DNA of 64,000 nucleotides from NCBI GenBank assembly GCA_027487945.1, contig JAIYCQ010000003.1, forward strand, positions 43,451 to 107,450, read 5' to 3'. The translations under genes were made by a program, and so were the position numbers. Every line of letters starts with the position of its first letter. Position 1 is the first letter of the stretch. The notes under the pieces were generated by a model, which did no database searches, was not told where the DNA came from, and saw nothing but the letters and a program-made list of their open reading frames with translations. The stretch is from Caulobacteraceae bacterium. GTDB lineage: Bacteria; Pseudomonadota; Alphaproteobacteria; Caulobacterales; Caulobacteraceae. This document shows, piece after piece, positions 18,087 to 27,523 of this stretch.

Positions 18087-20117
18087 CTACTTCGCCGTCC
18101 ACTTCGCCATCCAGGCCTCGACCGTCGCGTACCACTGCACCGAATTCTGCGGCTTGAGGATCCAGTGGTTCTCGTCCGGGAAATGCAGGTACTGGGTCGG
18201 GACGCCGACGCGCTGGTTGGCGGTGTAGGCGCCGATCCCCTGGTCGAGGGGCACGCGGTAGTCGCGGGCGCCGTGGATGACCAGCATCGGGGTCTTCCAG
18301 TCCTTCACATGGACCGCCGGATTGAAGCGTTCGACGGCCTCGGGATTGGTCCAGGGCACGCCGTACTGCTCCTCGGAGAAGTTCGGGATGTCGGTCGCAT
18401 AGGCCATGCTACGGGTGTCGAACAGGCCGGCGTGGTTGACCAGGCACTTCCACGGGCTCTGCCACTGGCTGGCGATCCAGGCGACCATATAGCCGCCGTA
18501 GGAGCCGCCGAGCGCGCAGGCGCGTTCGCCGTCGAGGTAGCTGTACCGCGCCAGCGCGGCGTCCCAGCCCTTCTGCAGGTCTTCCAGGGGCCGGTCGCCC
18601 CAGTGGCCGACGATCGACTGGGCGAAGGCCGTGCCGTAGCCGACCGAGCCGTGGAAATCGACCATCACCACCGCGTAGCCCATGCCGGCCCAGACCTGCG
18701 GGTTCCAGCGATAGGACCAGGCATTGCCGAAGCTGCCATGCGGGCCGCCGTGGATGAGGAAGGCGACGGGATACGTCTTGCCGGCTTCCCAGCCGTGCGG
18801 CTTGACGACGTAGCCGTAGACCGTCTCGCCGTTCCAGCCGGTGAAGCTGAACTGCTCGGCGTCGGACATCGGGGTCTCGGCCATGGCGGCCTTGGCGACC
18901 TCGCTGAGCTGGCGGGGCGCGCCGCCGGCGGTGAGGTCGTAGAGCTGGCCGGGCGAGGTCAGGCTGTCTCGAACATAGACCGTGGCCCCGGACGCCAGGT
19001 CGTAGCCGCCGACCGAGCCGTCGGAGACCACCTCGGTCACCTTGCCGTCGGCGACGGCGACGGCAAACAGCTTCACCTGCCCCAGGTGCGGGGCGGTCAC
19101 GTACAGGCTCTTGCCGTCCGGCGCCCAGGCCAGCGAGCCGACGCCGATGTCGAAATCGGGCGCGACCTCCCGCGTGGCGCCGGACTTCAGGTCACGGACC
19201 ATCAGCATCGATCGCTGATGGATCATGACCGGCGCGACCTCGGACACATAGGCCAGGGTCTTGCCGTCCGGTGACAGGGTCGGACGGCTGTCGGAGGTCT
19301 TGCTGTCGGGGATCAGGCGCGCGGGCGGCGCCGAGCCGTCGGTCGGCACGACGTAGAGGCTGGCGATCGGGCCCGTGCCCGGGGTCACCCCGGACGGCGT
19401 GGCGCTGTACCAGGCCGTCTTGCCGTCGCGGCTGATGGCGACATCGCCGGCGACGTCTGCCTTGATCCCCTTCGTCAGCCCCACGCCGTCGGCCGGCGCG
19501 CCCGCGCCGTCGAGGCGGACGGTGAACAGGGCGGTGAACTGGTCGTCCTCGTACTGGTCGAAGGCGCGGGGCAGCGCGCCCTCGACATAGCTCTGGCCGC
19601 TGGTCTTCAGCTTGGCCTTGGCTTCGACGCGGGCCTTGGTGCAGGCGAGGTCGGCGCAGTCGGGGAAGACGTCCAGCCCGACGACCAGGGTGCGGCCGTC
19701 AGCGGCCAGGCGGTAGCTCCCCACGTCGAGCGGCAGGGCGGTGATCTGGGCCTTGCCCGCCCCGTCCGGCGCGACGCGCCAGACCTGCCGCGAGCCGGAC
19801 TTGCCGGACAGGAAGTAGAGCCACTTGCCGTCGGCCGACCAGCGCGCCGCGCCCGGCGCCTTCTCGTCGTCACTGATCATCACCGGCTTGGCGCCGGCGG
19901 TCTTGCGGTCGAGCAGCCACAGGGCGTTGACGCCCTTGTTGCCGTCCCAGTCGGTGGTGCGGACGCTGTAAGCAACCCACCGCCCGTCCGGCGAGATCCG
20001 CGGATCGGTCAACCGCTCCTGGGTGGCGAGGTCCCTGGCCGTGAAGGGCCGGGCCTGGACGGCCGTGGTCGTGGCCAGAAGCGCGAGCGCAAGGCCCGCC
20101 GCCGCGAAGAGTCGCAT
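18087..20117 (-). CDS. Secreted S9 family peptidase (acylaminoacyl-peptidase/DPP-like)
   Basis: 676 residues with a signal peptide (MRLFAAAGLALALLATTTAVQA), so it is periplasmic or exported. A WD40-like beta-propeller (about 30-400; repeated DG-KT-LAYVS type units) filters substrates. The C-terminal alpha/beta hydrolase has the nucleophile elbow GGSYGGYM, the Asp in HGARDYRVP and the His in DENHW. It should cleave short peptides. It appears monocistronic, preceded by a hairpin that ends tipF transcription. Confidence 0.92.
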   Translation of the reverse strand: MRLFAAAGLALALLATTTAVQARPFTARDLATQERLTDPRISPDGRWVAYSVRTTDWDGNKGVNALWLLDRKTAGAKPVMISDDEKAPGAARWSADGKWLYFLSGKSGSRQVWRVAPDGAGKAQITALPLDVGSYRLAADGRTLVVGLDVFPDCADLACTKARVEAKAKLKTSGQSYVEGALPRAFDQYEDDQFTALFTVRLDGAGAPADGVGLTKGIKADVAGDVAISRDGKTAWYSATPSGVTPGTGPIASLYVVPTDGSAPPARLIPDSKTSDSRPTLSPDGKTLAYVSEVAPVMIHQRSMLMVRDLKSGATREVAPDFDIGVGSLAWAPDGKSLYVTAPHLGQVKLFAVAVADGKVTEVVSDGSVGGYDLASGATVYVRDSLTSPGQLYDLTAGGAPRQLSEVAKAAMAETPMSDAEQFSFTGWNGETVYGYVVKPHGWEAGKTYPVAFLIHGGPHGSFGNAWSYRWNPQVWAGMGYAVVMVDFHGSVGYGTAFAQSIVGHWGDRPLEDLQKGWDAALARYSYLDGERACALGGSYGGYMVAWIASQWQSPWKCLVNHAGLFDTRSMAYATDIPNFSEEQYGVPWTNPEAVERFNPAVHVKDWKTPMLVIHGARDYRVPLDQGIGAYTANQRVGVPTQYLHFPDENHWILKPQNSVQWYATVEAWMAKWTAK

Positions 20118-20181
20118 GTGGGAAGTCCCCCGAAGAATTGTGGCGGCAGGCTAGGCGGCGAGGCCGGAGGGAGCAACAGCC

Positions 20182-20204
20182 TCCCGCCCCCTGGCGGGGC
20201 GGGA
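20182..20204 (-). terminator. Hairpin downstream of tipF
   Basis: A 9-bp GC-rich perfect stem (TCCCGCCCC / GGGGCGGGA, 5-base loop) nine bases beyond the tipF stop on the minus strand and 65 bases upstream of the S9 peptidase start. A terminator role is inferred from position. Confidence 0.5.
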
Positions 20205-20212
20205 AACGCTGA

Positions 20213-21472
20213 TCAGTACCCGACCGCCCGGCGCATCGAGGCCCGCATGAAGTCGGCGGGCGGATCGGCTTCGGCCAGCACGGCGTCGCGGATGGCGCGG
20301 GGCTCGCCGAACAGGTGGCCCTGGCCGAAGGCGAGGTCGAGGTCGAGGATGTCGACGATCTGGCGCTCGCTCTCGACCTTCTCGACGATGATCTCGACGC
20401 CGTAGCGGCGAGTCAGGCGCGAGAAGTCCGAGGCGTGCAGGTCGGGCAGCGACTTGATCACCAGCCGGCCGTCGGTCTCTTCCAGCTGGTCGAGCAGCAT
20501 CTGGGCGCCGACCTTGATGAACTTCACGTCGGCCCGGGCCAGGTCCTGGTAGTCGAGGTCCAGGTCGTTGACCTTGTCGAGGCTGAAGCGGAAGCCGAGG
20601 TCGGCCAGACGGGCCATGTGCCGCGCCTCGACCGCGCCGCGGCGCGAAAAGGCCGACTGGCCCAGTTCGAAGATCAGCGCGCCGGCCATGTCCTTGTTGG
20701 CCGACAGGAAGTCGAGGAACTGCGGGAAGAACTGCTCGTCCGACAGGCTGGCCAGAGAGATATTGCAGAAGATGCCGACCTTGCGGTCCTGCTTGGCCAG
20801 CCGCCGGACGATCTGCACGCAGCGGAACAGCAGCAGGTTGTCGATCGCCGCGACCAGGCCCTCGGGCTCGGCCACCGAAAGGTACTCGGCCGGCATCATA
20901 ACCCGGCCGCTGTCGTCGCGCAGGCGCGAGAAGCTTTCGTAGAAGACGGTGCGGCGCTGCGGCAGCGACACGATCGGCTGCAGGTAGAGGTCGACGCGGT
21001 TCTCGGCCAGGGCAGCCTTGACGGTGTCGAGCAGGGCCTCGGACTGGGCGGACCGTCCGAAGGCGTGCATCGGGGCGGCGGCGACGCGGCTGGACAGCTG
21101 CGCCTCCATCTTCTCGGCCATGCGCTGGACGGTGTCCTCAAGCATGTGGACTTCGCTGGACAGCTCCTCGGAGCGGCGCATGGCGTCGACGGTGACCGTC
21201 TCGACCACCTCCGTCAGGCGGGCGTCGACCTTCTCCAGCTGGTTGGTCAGGATCAGGTGCGCTTCGCGGATCGCGCCCAGCTCGCCGCGCAGGCTGGCCA
21301 GGTCGAGGCTGCGCGCGACCAGCAGGTAGATGCCGCCCAGCACGCCCAAGGCGGCGACGAAGGCAGACACGCCCGCACCCCAGCCACCCCCGGCGCGCCA
21401 TATGGACAGCGACAGGATGAGCGCCAGGCAGAGGAACGCGGCGCCGATCAGGATCTGAGTGAGTCGCTGCAT
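20213..21472 (-). CDS. tipF: TipF-like membrane EAL-domain protein (flagellar assembly)
   Basis: 419 residues. Two N-terminal membrane segments (about 7-24 and 32-52) and a coiled-coil region (about 55-130) precede a degenerate EAL domain. The signature EAL is ESF (in VFYESFSRLRD); NIS, FELGQ and VEKVES are kept, but the usual DD pair reads DKVND, so hydrolysis of c-di-GMP is unlikely and binding is the probable role. This architecture is that of Caulobacter TipF, a polar c-di-GMP effector that recruits PflI and flagellar parts to the new pole. No flagellar genes are adjacent. Assignment rests on architecture and taxon. Confidence 0.82.
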   Translation of the reverse strand: MQRLTQILIGAAFLCLALILSLSIWRAGGGWGAGVSAFVAALGVLGGIYLLVARSLDLASLRGELGAIREAHLILTNQLEKVDARLTEVVETVTVDAMRRSEELSSEVHMLEDTVQRMAEKMEAQLSSRVAAAPMHAFGRSAQSEALLDTVKAALAENRVDLYLQPIVSLPQRRTVFYESFSRLRDDSGRVMMPAEYLSVAEPEGLVAAIDNLLLFRCVQIVRRLAKQDRKVGIFCNISLASLSDEQFFPQFLDFLSANKDMAGALIFELGQSAFSRRGAVEARHMARLADLGFRFSLDKVNDLDLDYQDLARADVKFIKVGAQMLLDQLEETDGRLVIKSLPDLHASDFSRLTRRYGVEIIVEKVESERQIVDILDLDLAFGQGHLFGEPRAIRDAVLAEADPPADFMRASMRRAVGY

Positions 21473-21593
21473 TCAGCACCCGCCCTTGCGAATCGTCACG
21501 ATGAGTATCCGACGCCGACGATCATGGTGTCGATTGTATTAACGCCGCATGTTCGAGATCGCGCGTCGATGCATCGACATCAGGCCATCCGAC

Positions 21594-21608
21594 TGATAAT
21601 CACTCGCA
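21594..21608. promoter_or_regulatory. Possible Fur-type box upstream of feoA
   Basis: The 15-mer TGATAATCACTCGCA fits a 7-1-7 inverted-repeat Fur site with one classical half (TGATAAT) and one alphaproteobacterial half (ACTCGCA, the complement of TGCGAGT). It lies 31 bases before the feoA TTG start, where iron repression would act. The match is partial. Confidence 0.4.
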
Positions 21609-21638
21609 AGTTTCATCGGGCGCCCGGACCTCAACACC

Positions 21639-21935
21639 TTGACCCATACCCAGTCTGACCCCTCGGCCCGCTTCCTGAGCGAGGGCGCGCCCGGTGCGCG
21701 CGGCGTCATCGTCCGGGTGCATCCTCACGAGGACGCCCGCGGCGCGCTGAGCGTCGAGGAGCTGGAGCGGCGGCTGCTGGAGCTGGGCTTCGTCGAGGGC
21801 GCGCAGGTCGAGGTGCTGCACGAGGGCCTGTTCAGCCACGATCCCATGGCCGTGCGGCTGGATGATGCGCGCGTGGCGCTACGCCGGCGCGAGGCGGCGG
21901 CCATCGAGGTCGCCTTCGAGGAGGACGCGCTTTGA
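21639..21935 (+). CDS. feoA: Ferrous iron transport protein A (FeoA)
   Basis: 98 residues from a TTG start. An SH3-like FeoA core is present (VEELERRLLELGFVEGAQVEVL ... PMAVRLDDARVALRRREAAAIEV), with a 40-residue acidic/His-containing N-terminal extension. FeoA is a small cytoplasmic partner of FeoB. The stop overlaps the feoB start by 4 bp (TTGA), indicating translational coupling. Both genes use TTG starts, which may keep expression low. Confidence 0.88.
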   Translation: MTHTQSDPSARFLSEGAPGARGVIVRVHPHEDARGALSVEELERRLLELGFVEGAQVEVLHEGLFSHDPMAVRLDDARVALRRREAAAIEVAFEEDAL

Positions 21936-23806
21936 CCGCCGCCGTGACCGGCTCCACCTGCATGGCCCTGGTGGGCAACCCCAACAGCGGCAAGACCGCC
22001 CTGTTCAACGCCCTGACCGGCAGCCGTCAGAAGGTGGCCAACTACGCCGGCGTGACCGTGGAACGGAAGGAGGGCGTGGTCACCGCGCCGTCCGGCCGGG
22101 TGATCCAGGTGCTCGACCTGCCCGGCACCTACAGCCTGCGGGCCCGCAGCCCGGACGAGGCGGTCACCCGCGATGCGGTGCTCGGCAAGCTGGCCGGAGA
22201 GGCGGCGCCGGACGTCATCGTCTGCGTGGCCGACGCCACCAACCTGCGGCTGGTGCTGCGGCTGGCGCTCGAGCTCAAGGAAGTCGGCCGGCCGTTCGTC
22301 CTGGCGCTGAACATGTACGACATCGCCCAGCGCCAGGGCCTGCGGATCGACCTTGAGGGCCTGTCGCAGGCCATCGGCGCGCCGATCGTGACCACAGTCG
22401 CCACGCGCAAGCGCGGCATCGAGGACCTGGTCGCCCAGGTCGAAACTCTCGCCCTGACCGTGCCGCCCCGCGACAGCACCTGGCGCGAACCGACCGCCGG
22501 CGAGATCCGCACCGCCCATGCCGAGGCGCAGCGGATCATGAAGGCTCACGTCCGCCCGGCCGAGCGGCCGGACACCTGGACCGGCCGCATCGACGATGTG
22601 CTTCTGCACCCGGTCGGGGGCCTGCTGATCCTGTCAGCCATCCTGTTCGTGATGTTCCAGGCGGTGTTCGCCTGGGCCTCGCCGGCCATGGACGCCATCG
22701 AGGCCGGGTTCGGCTGGCTGGGCGGCGTCGTCGCGGCAGTGACGCCGGAGGGCCTGCTGCGCAGCCTGCTGGTCGACGGCCTGATCGCCGGGGTCGGCAG
22801 CGTGCTGGTGTTCCTGCCGCAGATCCTGATCGTCTTCTTCTTCATCCTGCTGCTGGAAGACAGCGGCTACATGGCCCGGGCCGCCTTCCTGATGGACAGG
22901 CTGATGGGGGCGGCGGGCCTGCATGGCCGGGCCTTCATCCCGCTGCTGTCGAGCCACGCCTGCGCCATTCCCGGCGTCATGGCCGCCCGGGTCATCGACC
23001 AGAAGCACGACCGCCTGACCACCATCCTGATCGCGCCGCTGATGACCTGCTCGGCGCGGATCCCGGTCTACACCCTCATCATCGGGGCCTTCATACCGGA
23101 CCGTATGATCTGGGGCGTCATCAACCTGCAGGGGCTGGTGATGTTCGGCCTCTACGCCAGCGGCATCGTCTCGGGCCTGATCGTCGCCTTCGTGATCCGC
23201 AACGTGTTCTGGAGGACGGCCTCCGAGCCGTTCATGATGGAGCTGCCGACCTACAAGCTGCCGGACGCAGGCAACGTGCTGCGCAACCTGATGCAGCGGG
23301 CGGGCATCTTCATCAGCCGCGCGGGCCGGATCATCCTGCCGCTGATGGTCCTGGTCTGGGTGCTGTCCACCTTCCCCTATCCGCCCGAGGGCGCGACCGG
23401 GCCGGCTATCGACTACAGCTTCGCCGGCATGATCGGTCACGCCATCGAGCCGTTCCTCGCCCCCATCGGCTTCAACTGGCAGATGTCGATCGCCCTGGTC
23501 CCGGGCATGGCCGCCCGTGAGGTCGCGGTGGCGGCGCTGGGAACGGTCTATGCGGTGGGCGACGTCGAGGGCGCCGGCGGGGCGACCCTGAGCGCCATCC
23601 TGGCCAGCCAGTGGTCGTTGGCCTCGGGCCTGGCGGTGCTGGCCTGGTACGTCTTCGCGCCGCAGTGCCTGCCGACCCTGGGCGTGGTGAAGCGCGAGAC
23701 CAACGGCTGGCTGTGGCCGACGGTGATGTTCGCCTACATGTTCGCGCTGGCCTATCTGGCGGCCTTCGTCACCTACCGGGTTTCACTGGCCATGGGCGGG
23801 GGCTGA
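21932..23806 (+). CDS. feoB: Ferrous iron transporter FeoB
   Basis: 624 residues from a TTG start. The N-terminal G domain has G1 GNPNSGKT, G2 Thr in AGVTVERK, G3 LDLPGTYS and G4 NMYD. The helical spacer is followed by the membrane domain with two Gate regions (SSHACAIPGVMAAR and the pair AARVIDQKHDRLTT / PLMTCSARIPVY). It is shorter than E. coli FeoB (773), a common size in alphaproteobacteria. No FeoC follows. Its last 34 bases overlap the 3' end of the convergent DUF418 gene. Confidence 0.95.
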   Translation: MTAAVTGSTCMALVGNPNSGKTALFNALTGSRQKVANYAGVTVERKEGVVTAPSGRVIQVLDLPGTYSLRARSPDEAVTRDAVLGKLAGEAAPDVIVCVADATNLRLVLRLALELKEVGRPFVLALNMYDIAQRQGLRIDLEGLSQAIGAPIVTTVATRKRGIEDLVAQVETLALTVPPRDSTWREPTAGEIRTAHAEAQRIMKAHVRPAERPDTWTGRIDDVLLHPVGGLLILSAILFVMFQAVFAWASPAMDAIEAGFGWLGGVVAAVTPEGLLRSLLVDGLIAGVGSVLVFLPQILIVFFFILLLEDSGYMARAAFLMDRLMGAAGLHGRAFIPLLSSHACAIPGVMAARVIDQKHDRLTTILIAPLMTCSARIPVYTLIIGAFIPDRMIWGVINLQGLVMFGLYASGIVSGLIVAFVIRNVFWRTASEPFMMELPTYKLPDAGNVLRNLMQRAGIFISRAGRIILPLMVLVWVLSTFPYPPEGATGPAIDYSFAGMIGHAIEPFLAPIGFNWQMSIALVPGMAAREVAVAALGTVYAVGDVEGAGGATLSAILASQWSLASGLAVLAWYVFAPQCLPTLGVVKRETNGWLWPTVMFAYMFALAYLAAFVTYRVSLAMGGG

Positions 23807-25026
23807 TCGGCGCCCGGCCGGGCGAGGCCCCTGCCGTAGGTCAGGCGGCGCCAGACCCACTCCAGCGGCCCCATCCCGAACCGCGACAGCCAGAGCCGCG
23901 ACCAGACCAGCTGTAGCGCCCAGACGGCGAGAACGACCAGCCAGAGCTGGGCGTGGTCCATGGTCCCGAACAGGCCCAGGCCCCGGCCGCCGTAGAAGAT
24001 CGTCGTCATGATCAGCGACTGGGTCAGGTAGTTGGTGAAGGCCATCCGCCCGACCGCCGCCACCGGGGCGAGCAGCCGGCGGGCGAAGGCCGCCCGGATC
24101 AGCAGGATTGCGGCCGACGCGTAGCCCAGCGTTATGACCAGGCTGAGGAACTCGTTGGCCGCGCCATAGCGGCCGCCGCTCTGCGGTTGGGCGAAGTCGA
24201 TGGCCAGCTGGGCTGTGTTGGACACGCCCACGAGGTAGAGCGACCCCGCCGCCGCCGCGATCAGCAGCCCGTAGACCCAGGCCGGGGACCGGCCGGTCAG
24301 GAAGCCCCAGCGGTAGAGCGCCAGACCGATCATCATCAGGCCTACGGTCCGGAACACCAGAAAGAGCAGACTCATGACCGCCAGGATCACCCAGTTGCCG
24401 GCATTCTCCCGCAGGGCGGCCATAAACCCGCCGCGCATGGCCTCGGTGGCGGCGGAAACGTCGGCGGCGGTGTAGCCGCCGGCCATGCTCTCGAGCGCCT
24501 CCCGCTGGACCTCGGCCGGGGCGAACTCGAGCGCGAACAGCTGCCCCACCGAGATGAGCGACCCGAGCAGCACGACGGCGAGGCCGATCCAGAACAGCCG
24601 CCGGGCGCTCCAGGACCGCATAAGCAGCATGAACAGCCCGCTCCAGGCGTAGAGCAGCAGGACATCGCCGTACCAGACCGCCAGGCCGTGGATCAGGCCG
24701 AAGACGGCCAGCCAGAACAGCCGTCGGCGTAGCAGCGCGCCCCGCGCCAGGTCGCTGCGCTCCCCCCCGACCAGGAAGATCGACACCCCGAACAGCAACG
24801 AGAACAGGGTGATGAACTTGAACTCGAAGAAGGTCGCCATCACCCACCAGGCCGTGGCGTTGGCGCCGGTCCAGGGATAGGGCGACAGCTCCGGCGCCAC
24901 CTGCAGTTCGAACGGCAGGGCGAAGGCGGCGGCGTTCACCGACAGGATTCCCATGACCCCGATCCCGCGCAGCAGGTCGAGCTGCAGATGCCGGTCAGCG
25001 GCGGCCACCGGCCTTAGCGTGGTCAT
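23773..25026 (-). CDS. DUF418 family multi-pass membrane protein (YeiB-like)
   Basis: 417 residues from the ATG at 25026 (MTTLRPVAAADRHLQLDLLRGI). About ten membrane segments; the N-terminal DLLRGIGVMGILSVNAAAFALP and the C-terminal GRMAFTNYLTQSLIMTTIFYG blocks are the family marks. DUF418 proteins are related in fold to acyltransferase-3/heparan N-acetyltransferase-type membrane enzymes, but no activity is established. Its 3' end overlaps feoB tail-to-tail by 34 bases. Confidence 0.85.
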   Translation of the reverse strand: MTTLRPVAAADRHLQLDLLRGIGVMGILSVNAAAFALPFELQVAPELSPYPWTGANATAWWVMATFFEFKFITLFSLLFGVSIFLVGGERSDLARGALLRRRLFWLAVFGLIHGLAVWYGDVLLLYAWSGLFMLLMRSWSARRLFWIGLAVVLLGSLISVGQLFALEFAPAEVQREALESMAGGYTAADVSAATEAMRGGFMAALRENAGNWVILAVMSLLFLVFRTVGLMMIGLALYRWGFLTGRSPAWVYGLLIAAAAGSLYLVGVSNTAQLAIDFAQPQSGGRYGAANEFLSLVITLGYASAAILLIRAAFARRLLAPVAAVGRMAFTNYLTQSLIMTTIFYGGRGLGLFGTMDHAQLWLVVLAVWALQLVWSRLWLSRFGMGPLEWVWRRLTYGRGLARPGADQPPPMASETR

Positions 25027-25130
25027 GACGTCCCCCGTCGTCCTCTTCGACGCACAAGACATCCACGAACGGCGGCGTCTGTCGAGGGGGACGAGGTCGG
25101 GCGGAACGCAGCGCCGGGTTGAGAGCCGCC

Positions 25131-26009
25131 CTAGCGGGTCGGAACCGGGGTCTCGCCGCGGTAGTCGTAGAAGCCGCGCTCGGTCTTGCGGCCCAGCCAG
25201 CCGGCCTCGACATACTTCACCAGCAGCGGGCACGGGCGGTACTTGCTGTCGGCCAGACCCTCATGAAGGACGTTCATGATCGACAGAACGGTGTCCAAGC
25301 CAATGAAGTCGCCCAGCTCCAGCGGGCCCATCGGGTGGTTGGCGCCCAGCTTCATGGCGGTGTCGATCGACTCCACCGTGCCGACACCTTCGTACAGGGT
25401 GTAGATCGCCTCGTTGATCATCGGCACCAGCACGCGGTTGACGATGAAGGCCGGGAAATCCTCGGCGTTGGTCGTGGTCTTGCCCAGCGAGCGGGCGAAG
25501 GTCACGGCCTGCTCATAGGTGGCGCCGTCGGTGGCGATGCCGCGGATGACCTCGACCAGCTTCATCAGCGGCACGGGGTTCATGAAGTGCAGGCCGATGA
25601 AGCGCTCCGGCCGGTCCGTGGTCGAGGCCAGGCGGGTGATCGAGATCGAGGAGGTGTTGGACGCCAGCAGCGTCCCGGCCTTCAGGTGCGGCTGCAGCGC
25701 GCGGAAGATCGCCTTCTTGGTCTCTTCGTTCTCGGTCGCCGCCTCGATGGCCAGGTCGGTCTGGCCGATGAGGGAGAGGTCGGCGGCGGGGCGGATGCGG
25801 CCGAGCGTCGCCTTCATGGCCGCGTCATCGATCAGGCCCCGGCCGACCTGGCGCGCCAGGTTGTGCTCGATGGTCGCGACGCCGGCGTCGATCTTCTCCT
25901 GGCTGAGGTCGTGCAGGAACACGTCGTAGCCGGCCAGCGCACAGACGTGCGCGATGCCCGACCCCATCTGGCCCGCGCCGATGACGCCGACCGTCTTGAT
26001 ATCCGCCAT
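25131..26009 (-). CDS. 3-hydroxybutyryl-CoA dehydrogenase
   Basis: 292 residues from the ATG at 26009 (MADIKTVGVIGAGQMGSGIAHV). It has an NAD-binding Rossmann motif GAGQMGSGIA and the 3HCDH signature region (DFPAFIVNRVLVPMINEAI), with the active-site His in HFMNPVP and Asn in NHPMGPLELGDFIGLD. It oxidises or reduces 3-hydroxybutyryl-CoA. In related genomes it commonly follows etfBA; here about 4.5 kb of plus-strand genes separates it from etfA. Confidence 0.92.
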   Translation of the reverse strand: MADIKTVGVIGAGQMGSGIAHVCALAGYDVFLHDLSQEKIDAGVATIEHNLARQVGRGLIDDAAMKATLGRIRPAADLSLIGQTDLAIEAATENEETKKAIFRALQPHLKAGTLLASNTSSISITRLASTTDRPERFIGLHFMNPVPLMKLVEVIRGIATDGATYEQAVTFARSLGKTTTNAEDFPAFIVNRVLVPMINEAIYTLYEGVGTVESIDTAMKLGANHPMGPLELGDFIGLDTVLSIMNVLHEGLADSKYRPCPLLVKYVEAGWLGRKTERGFYDYRGETPVPTR

Positions 26010-26142
26010 GAAGTCTCGCCCTTCGACGCCGGCGCGGTTGATCCCGGGGAGGTCCGCGCCGTCAAACTTTGTGGCGCGCTTTCTAGCACAGGAGTCAGAG
26101 GGACCGCCAAGGTCTTTGCTGCGATGCAGCGGGATGGACGCG

Positions 26143-26310
26143 TTCCTCCCCGCTCGCGGGGAGGGAGACCGTACGGAGCGCGGTGGAGGGGTCGCGCCAC
26201 CGACTGACATCGGTCCGCTTCCAGCGCCTGATCCTGAAGGCCCTGCGCCGCCCCCACCGACCTCGCTCCGCGAGGCCGCGTCCCCCTCGCTGCGCTCCGG
26301 GGAGGTTTCC
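26143..26310. repeat. Composite palindromic repeat, CCTCCCC variant (copy 3)
   Basis: About 168 bp within the 373-base gap between the hydroxybutyryl-CoA dehydrogenase and the MDR oxidoreductase. Terminal hairpins are TCCTCCCCGCTCGCGGGGAG and CCCCTCGCTGCGCTCCGGGG; an inner palindrome CCTCGCTCCGCGAGG is clear. A second copy lies just after the MDR gene, so the gene is bracketed. The last 70 bases of the gap should hold the MDR promoter. Confidence 0.7.
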
Positions 26311-26382
26311 TGTTAACAACGGCCCGCCGATGCGCTCAATTGCGCGCCAATCCGGATCAACCGGTAGCGGGAGCGAGACATC

Positions 26383-27516
26383 ATGACGACGACAGCCTGG
26401 CAGTCGGGACTTCAACTTCGGTCGCTGGTGACCTCGGGCGGCGAGCTTCAGCTGTCGCTGGAGCAGGTGGACACGCCGGCGCCGGCCGACGGTGAGGTGG
26501 TCGTCCAGGTGCAGGCCTCGCCGATCAATCCCTCGGACCTCGGCCTGTTGATCGGCCCGGCCGACCTGAGCACCGCGCGGGTCGGCGCCAACGCCAACGG
26601 CCCGACCTTCACCGCCGACATCCCAAAACACCTGATGCGGATGATGGCCGCGCGGGCCGACGAGAGCATGCCGGTCGGCAATGAGGGCTGCGGCGTGGTG
26701 GTGGCGGCCGGCGCCTCGCCGGAAGCCCAGGCGCTGCTCGGCAAGACCGTCGCCTGCCTCGGCGGGGCGATGTACGGCCAGTTCCGCACCCTGCCGCTGG
26801 CCTCGGTGATGCTGCTGCCGGACGGCACGGCGCCGGCGGACGGCGCCTCCTGCTTCGTCAATCCGCTGACGGCGCTGAGCTTCCCCGAGACCATGAAGCG
26901 CGAGGGCTTCACCGGCCTGATCCACACGGCGGCGGCCTCGAACCTGGGCCAGATGCTGGTCAAGATCTGCCTCAAGGACGGCATCCCGCTGGTCAACATC
27001 GTGCGCAACGATGAGCAGGCGGCCATCCTGCGCGCGCTGGGGGCCACCCACATCGTCGACTCCAGCAAGCCGACGTTCCTGGAGGACCTGACCCAGGCCA
27101 TCGTCGAGACCGGCGCCTACCTGGCCTTCGACGCCATCGGCGGCGGCAAGCTGTCAGGCCAGATCCTCAACTGCATGGAAGTGGCGGCCAACAAGACGGC
27201 CAAGGTCTACAGCCGCTACGGCTCGACCCAGATGAAGCAGGTCTATGTCTACGGCGGCCTCGACACCGGCCCGACCGAGCTGAACCGCGCCTTCGGCATG
27301 ATGTGGGGTCTGGGCGGCTGGCTGCTGACGCCGTTCCTGATGAAGATCGGCCCGGTCGAGACCCAGAAGCTGCGCGACCGCGTCGTCGCCGAGCTGAAGA
27401 CAACCTTCGCCAGCCACTATACGGCGGAGATCACCCTGGCCGAGGCCCTCGATCCAGAGGTCATCCGCACCTACAACCGCAAGGCCACCGGCGAGAAGTA
27501 CCTGATCACGCCGTAG
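26383..27516 (+). CDS. Medium-chain dehydrogenase/quinone reductase-like zinc-independent oxidoreductase
   Basis: 377 residues. A GroES-like N-terminal domain (INPSDLGLLIGP, GNEGCGVVVAAG) is followed by an NAD(P)-binding domain (IHTAAASNLGQMLVKICL). Structural-zinc Cys residues typical of alcohol dehydrogenases are absent, so it belongs with quinone-reductase or enoyl-reductase-like members. The substrate is unknown. It is a single-gene unit flanked on both sides by copies of the composite repeat, and it splits the ETF/hydroxybutyryl-CoA block. Confidence 0.82.
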   Translation: MTTTAWQSGLQLRSLVTSGGELQLSLEQVDTPAPADGEVVVQVQASPINPSDLGLLIGPADLSTARVGANANGPTFTADIPKHLMRMMAARADESMPVGNEGCGVVVAAGASPEAQALLGKTVACLGGAMYGQFRTLPLASVMLLPDGTAPADGASCFVNPLTALSFPETMKREGFTGLIHTAAASNLGQMLVKICLKDGIPLVNIVRNDEQAAILRALGATHIVDSSKPTFLEDLTQAIVETGAYLAFDAIGGGKLSGQILNCMEVAANKTAKVYSRYGSTQMKQVYVYGGLDTGPTELNRAFGMMWGLGGWLLTPFLMKIGPVETQKLRDRVVAELKTTFASHYTAEITLAEALDPEVIRTYNRKATGEKYLITP

Positions 27517-27523
27517 CCTTTGC

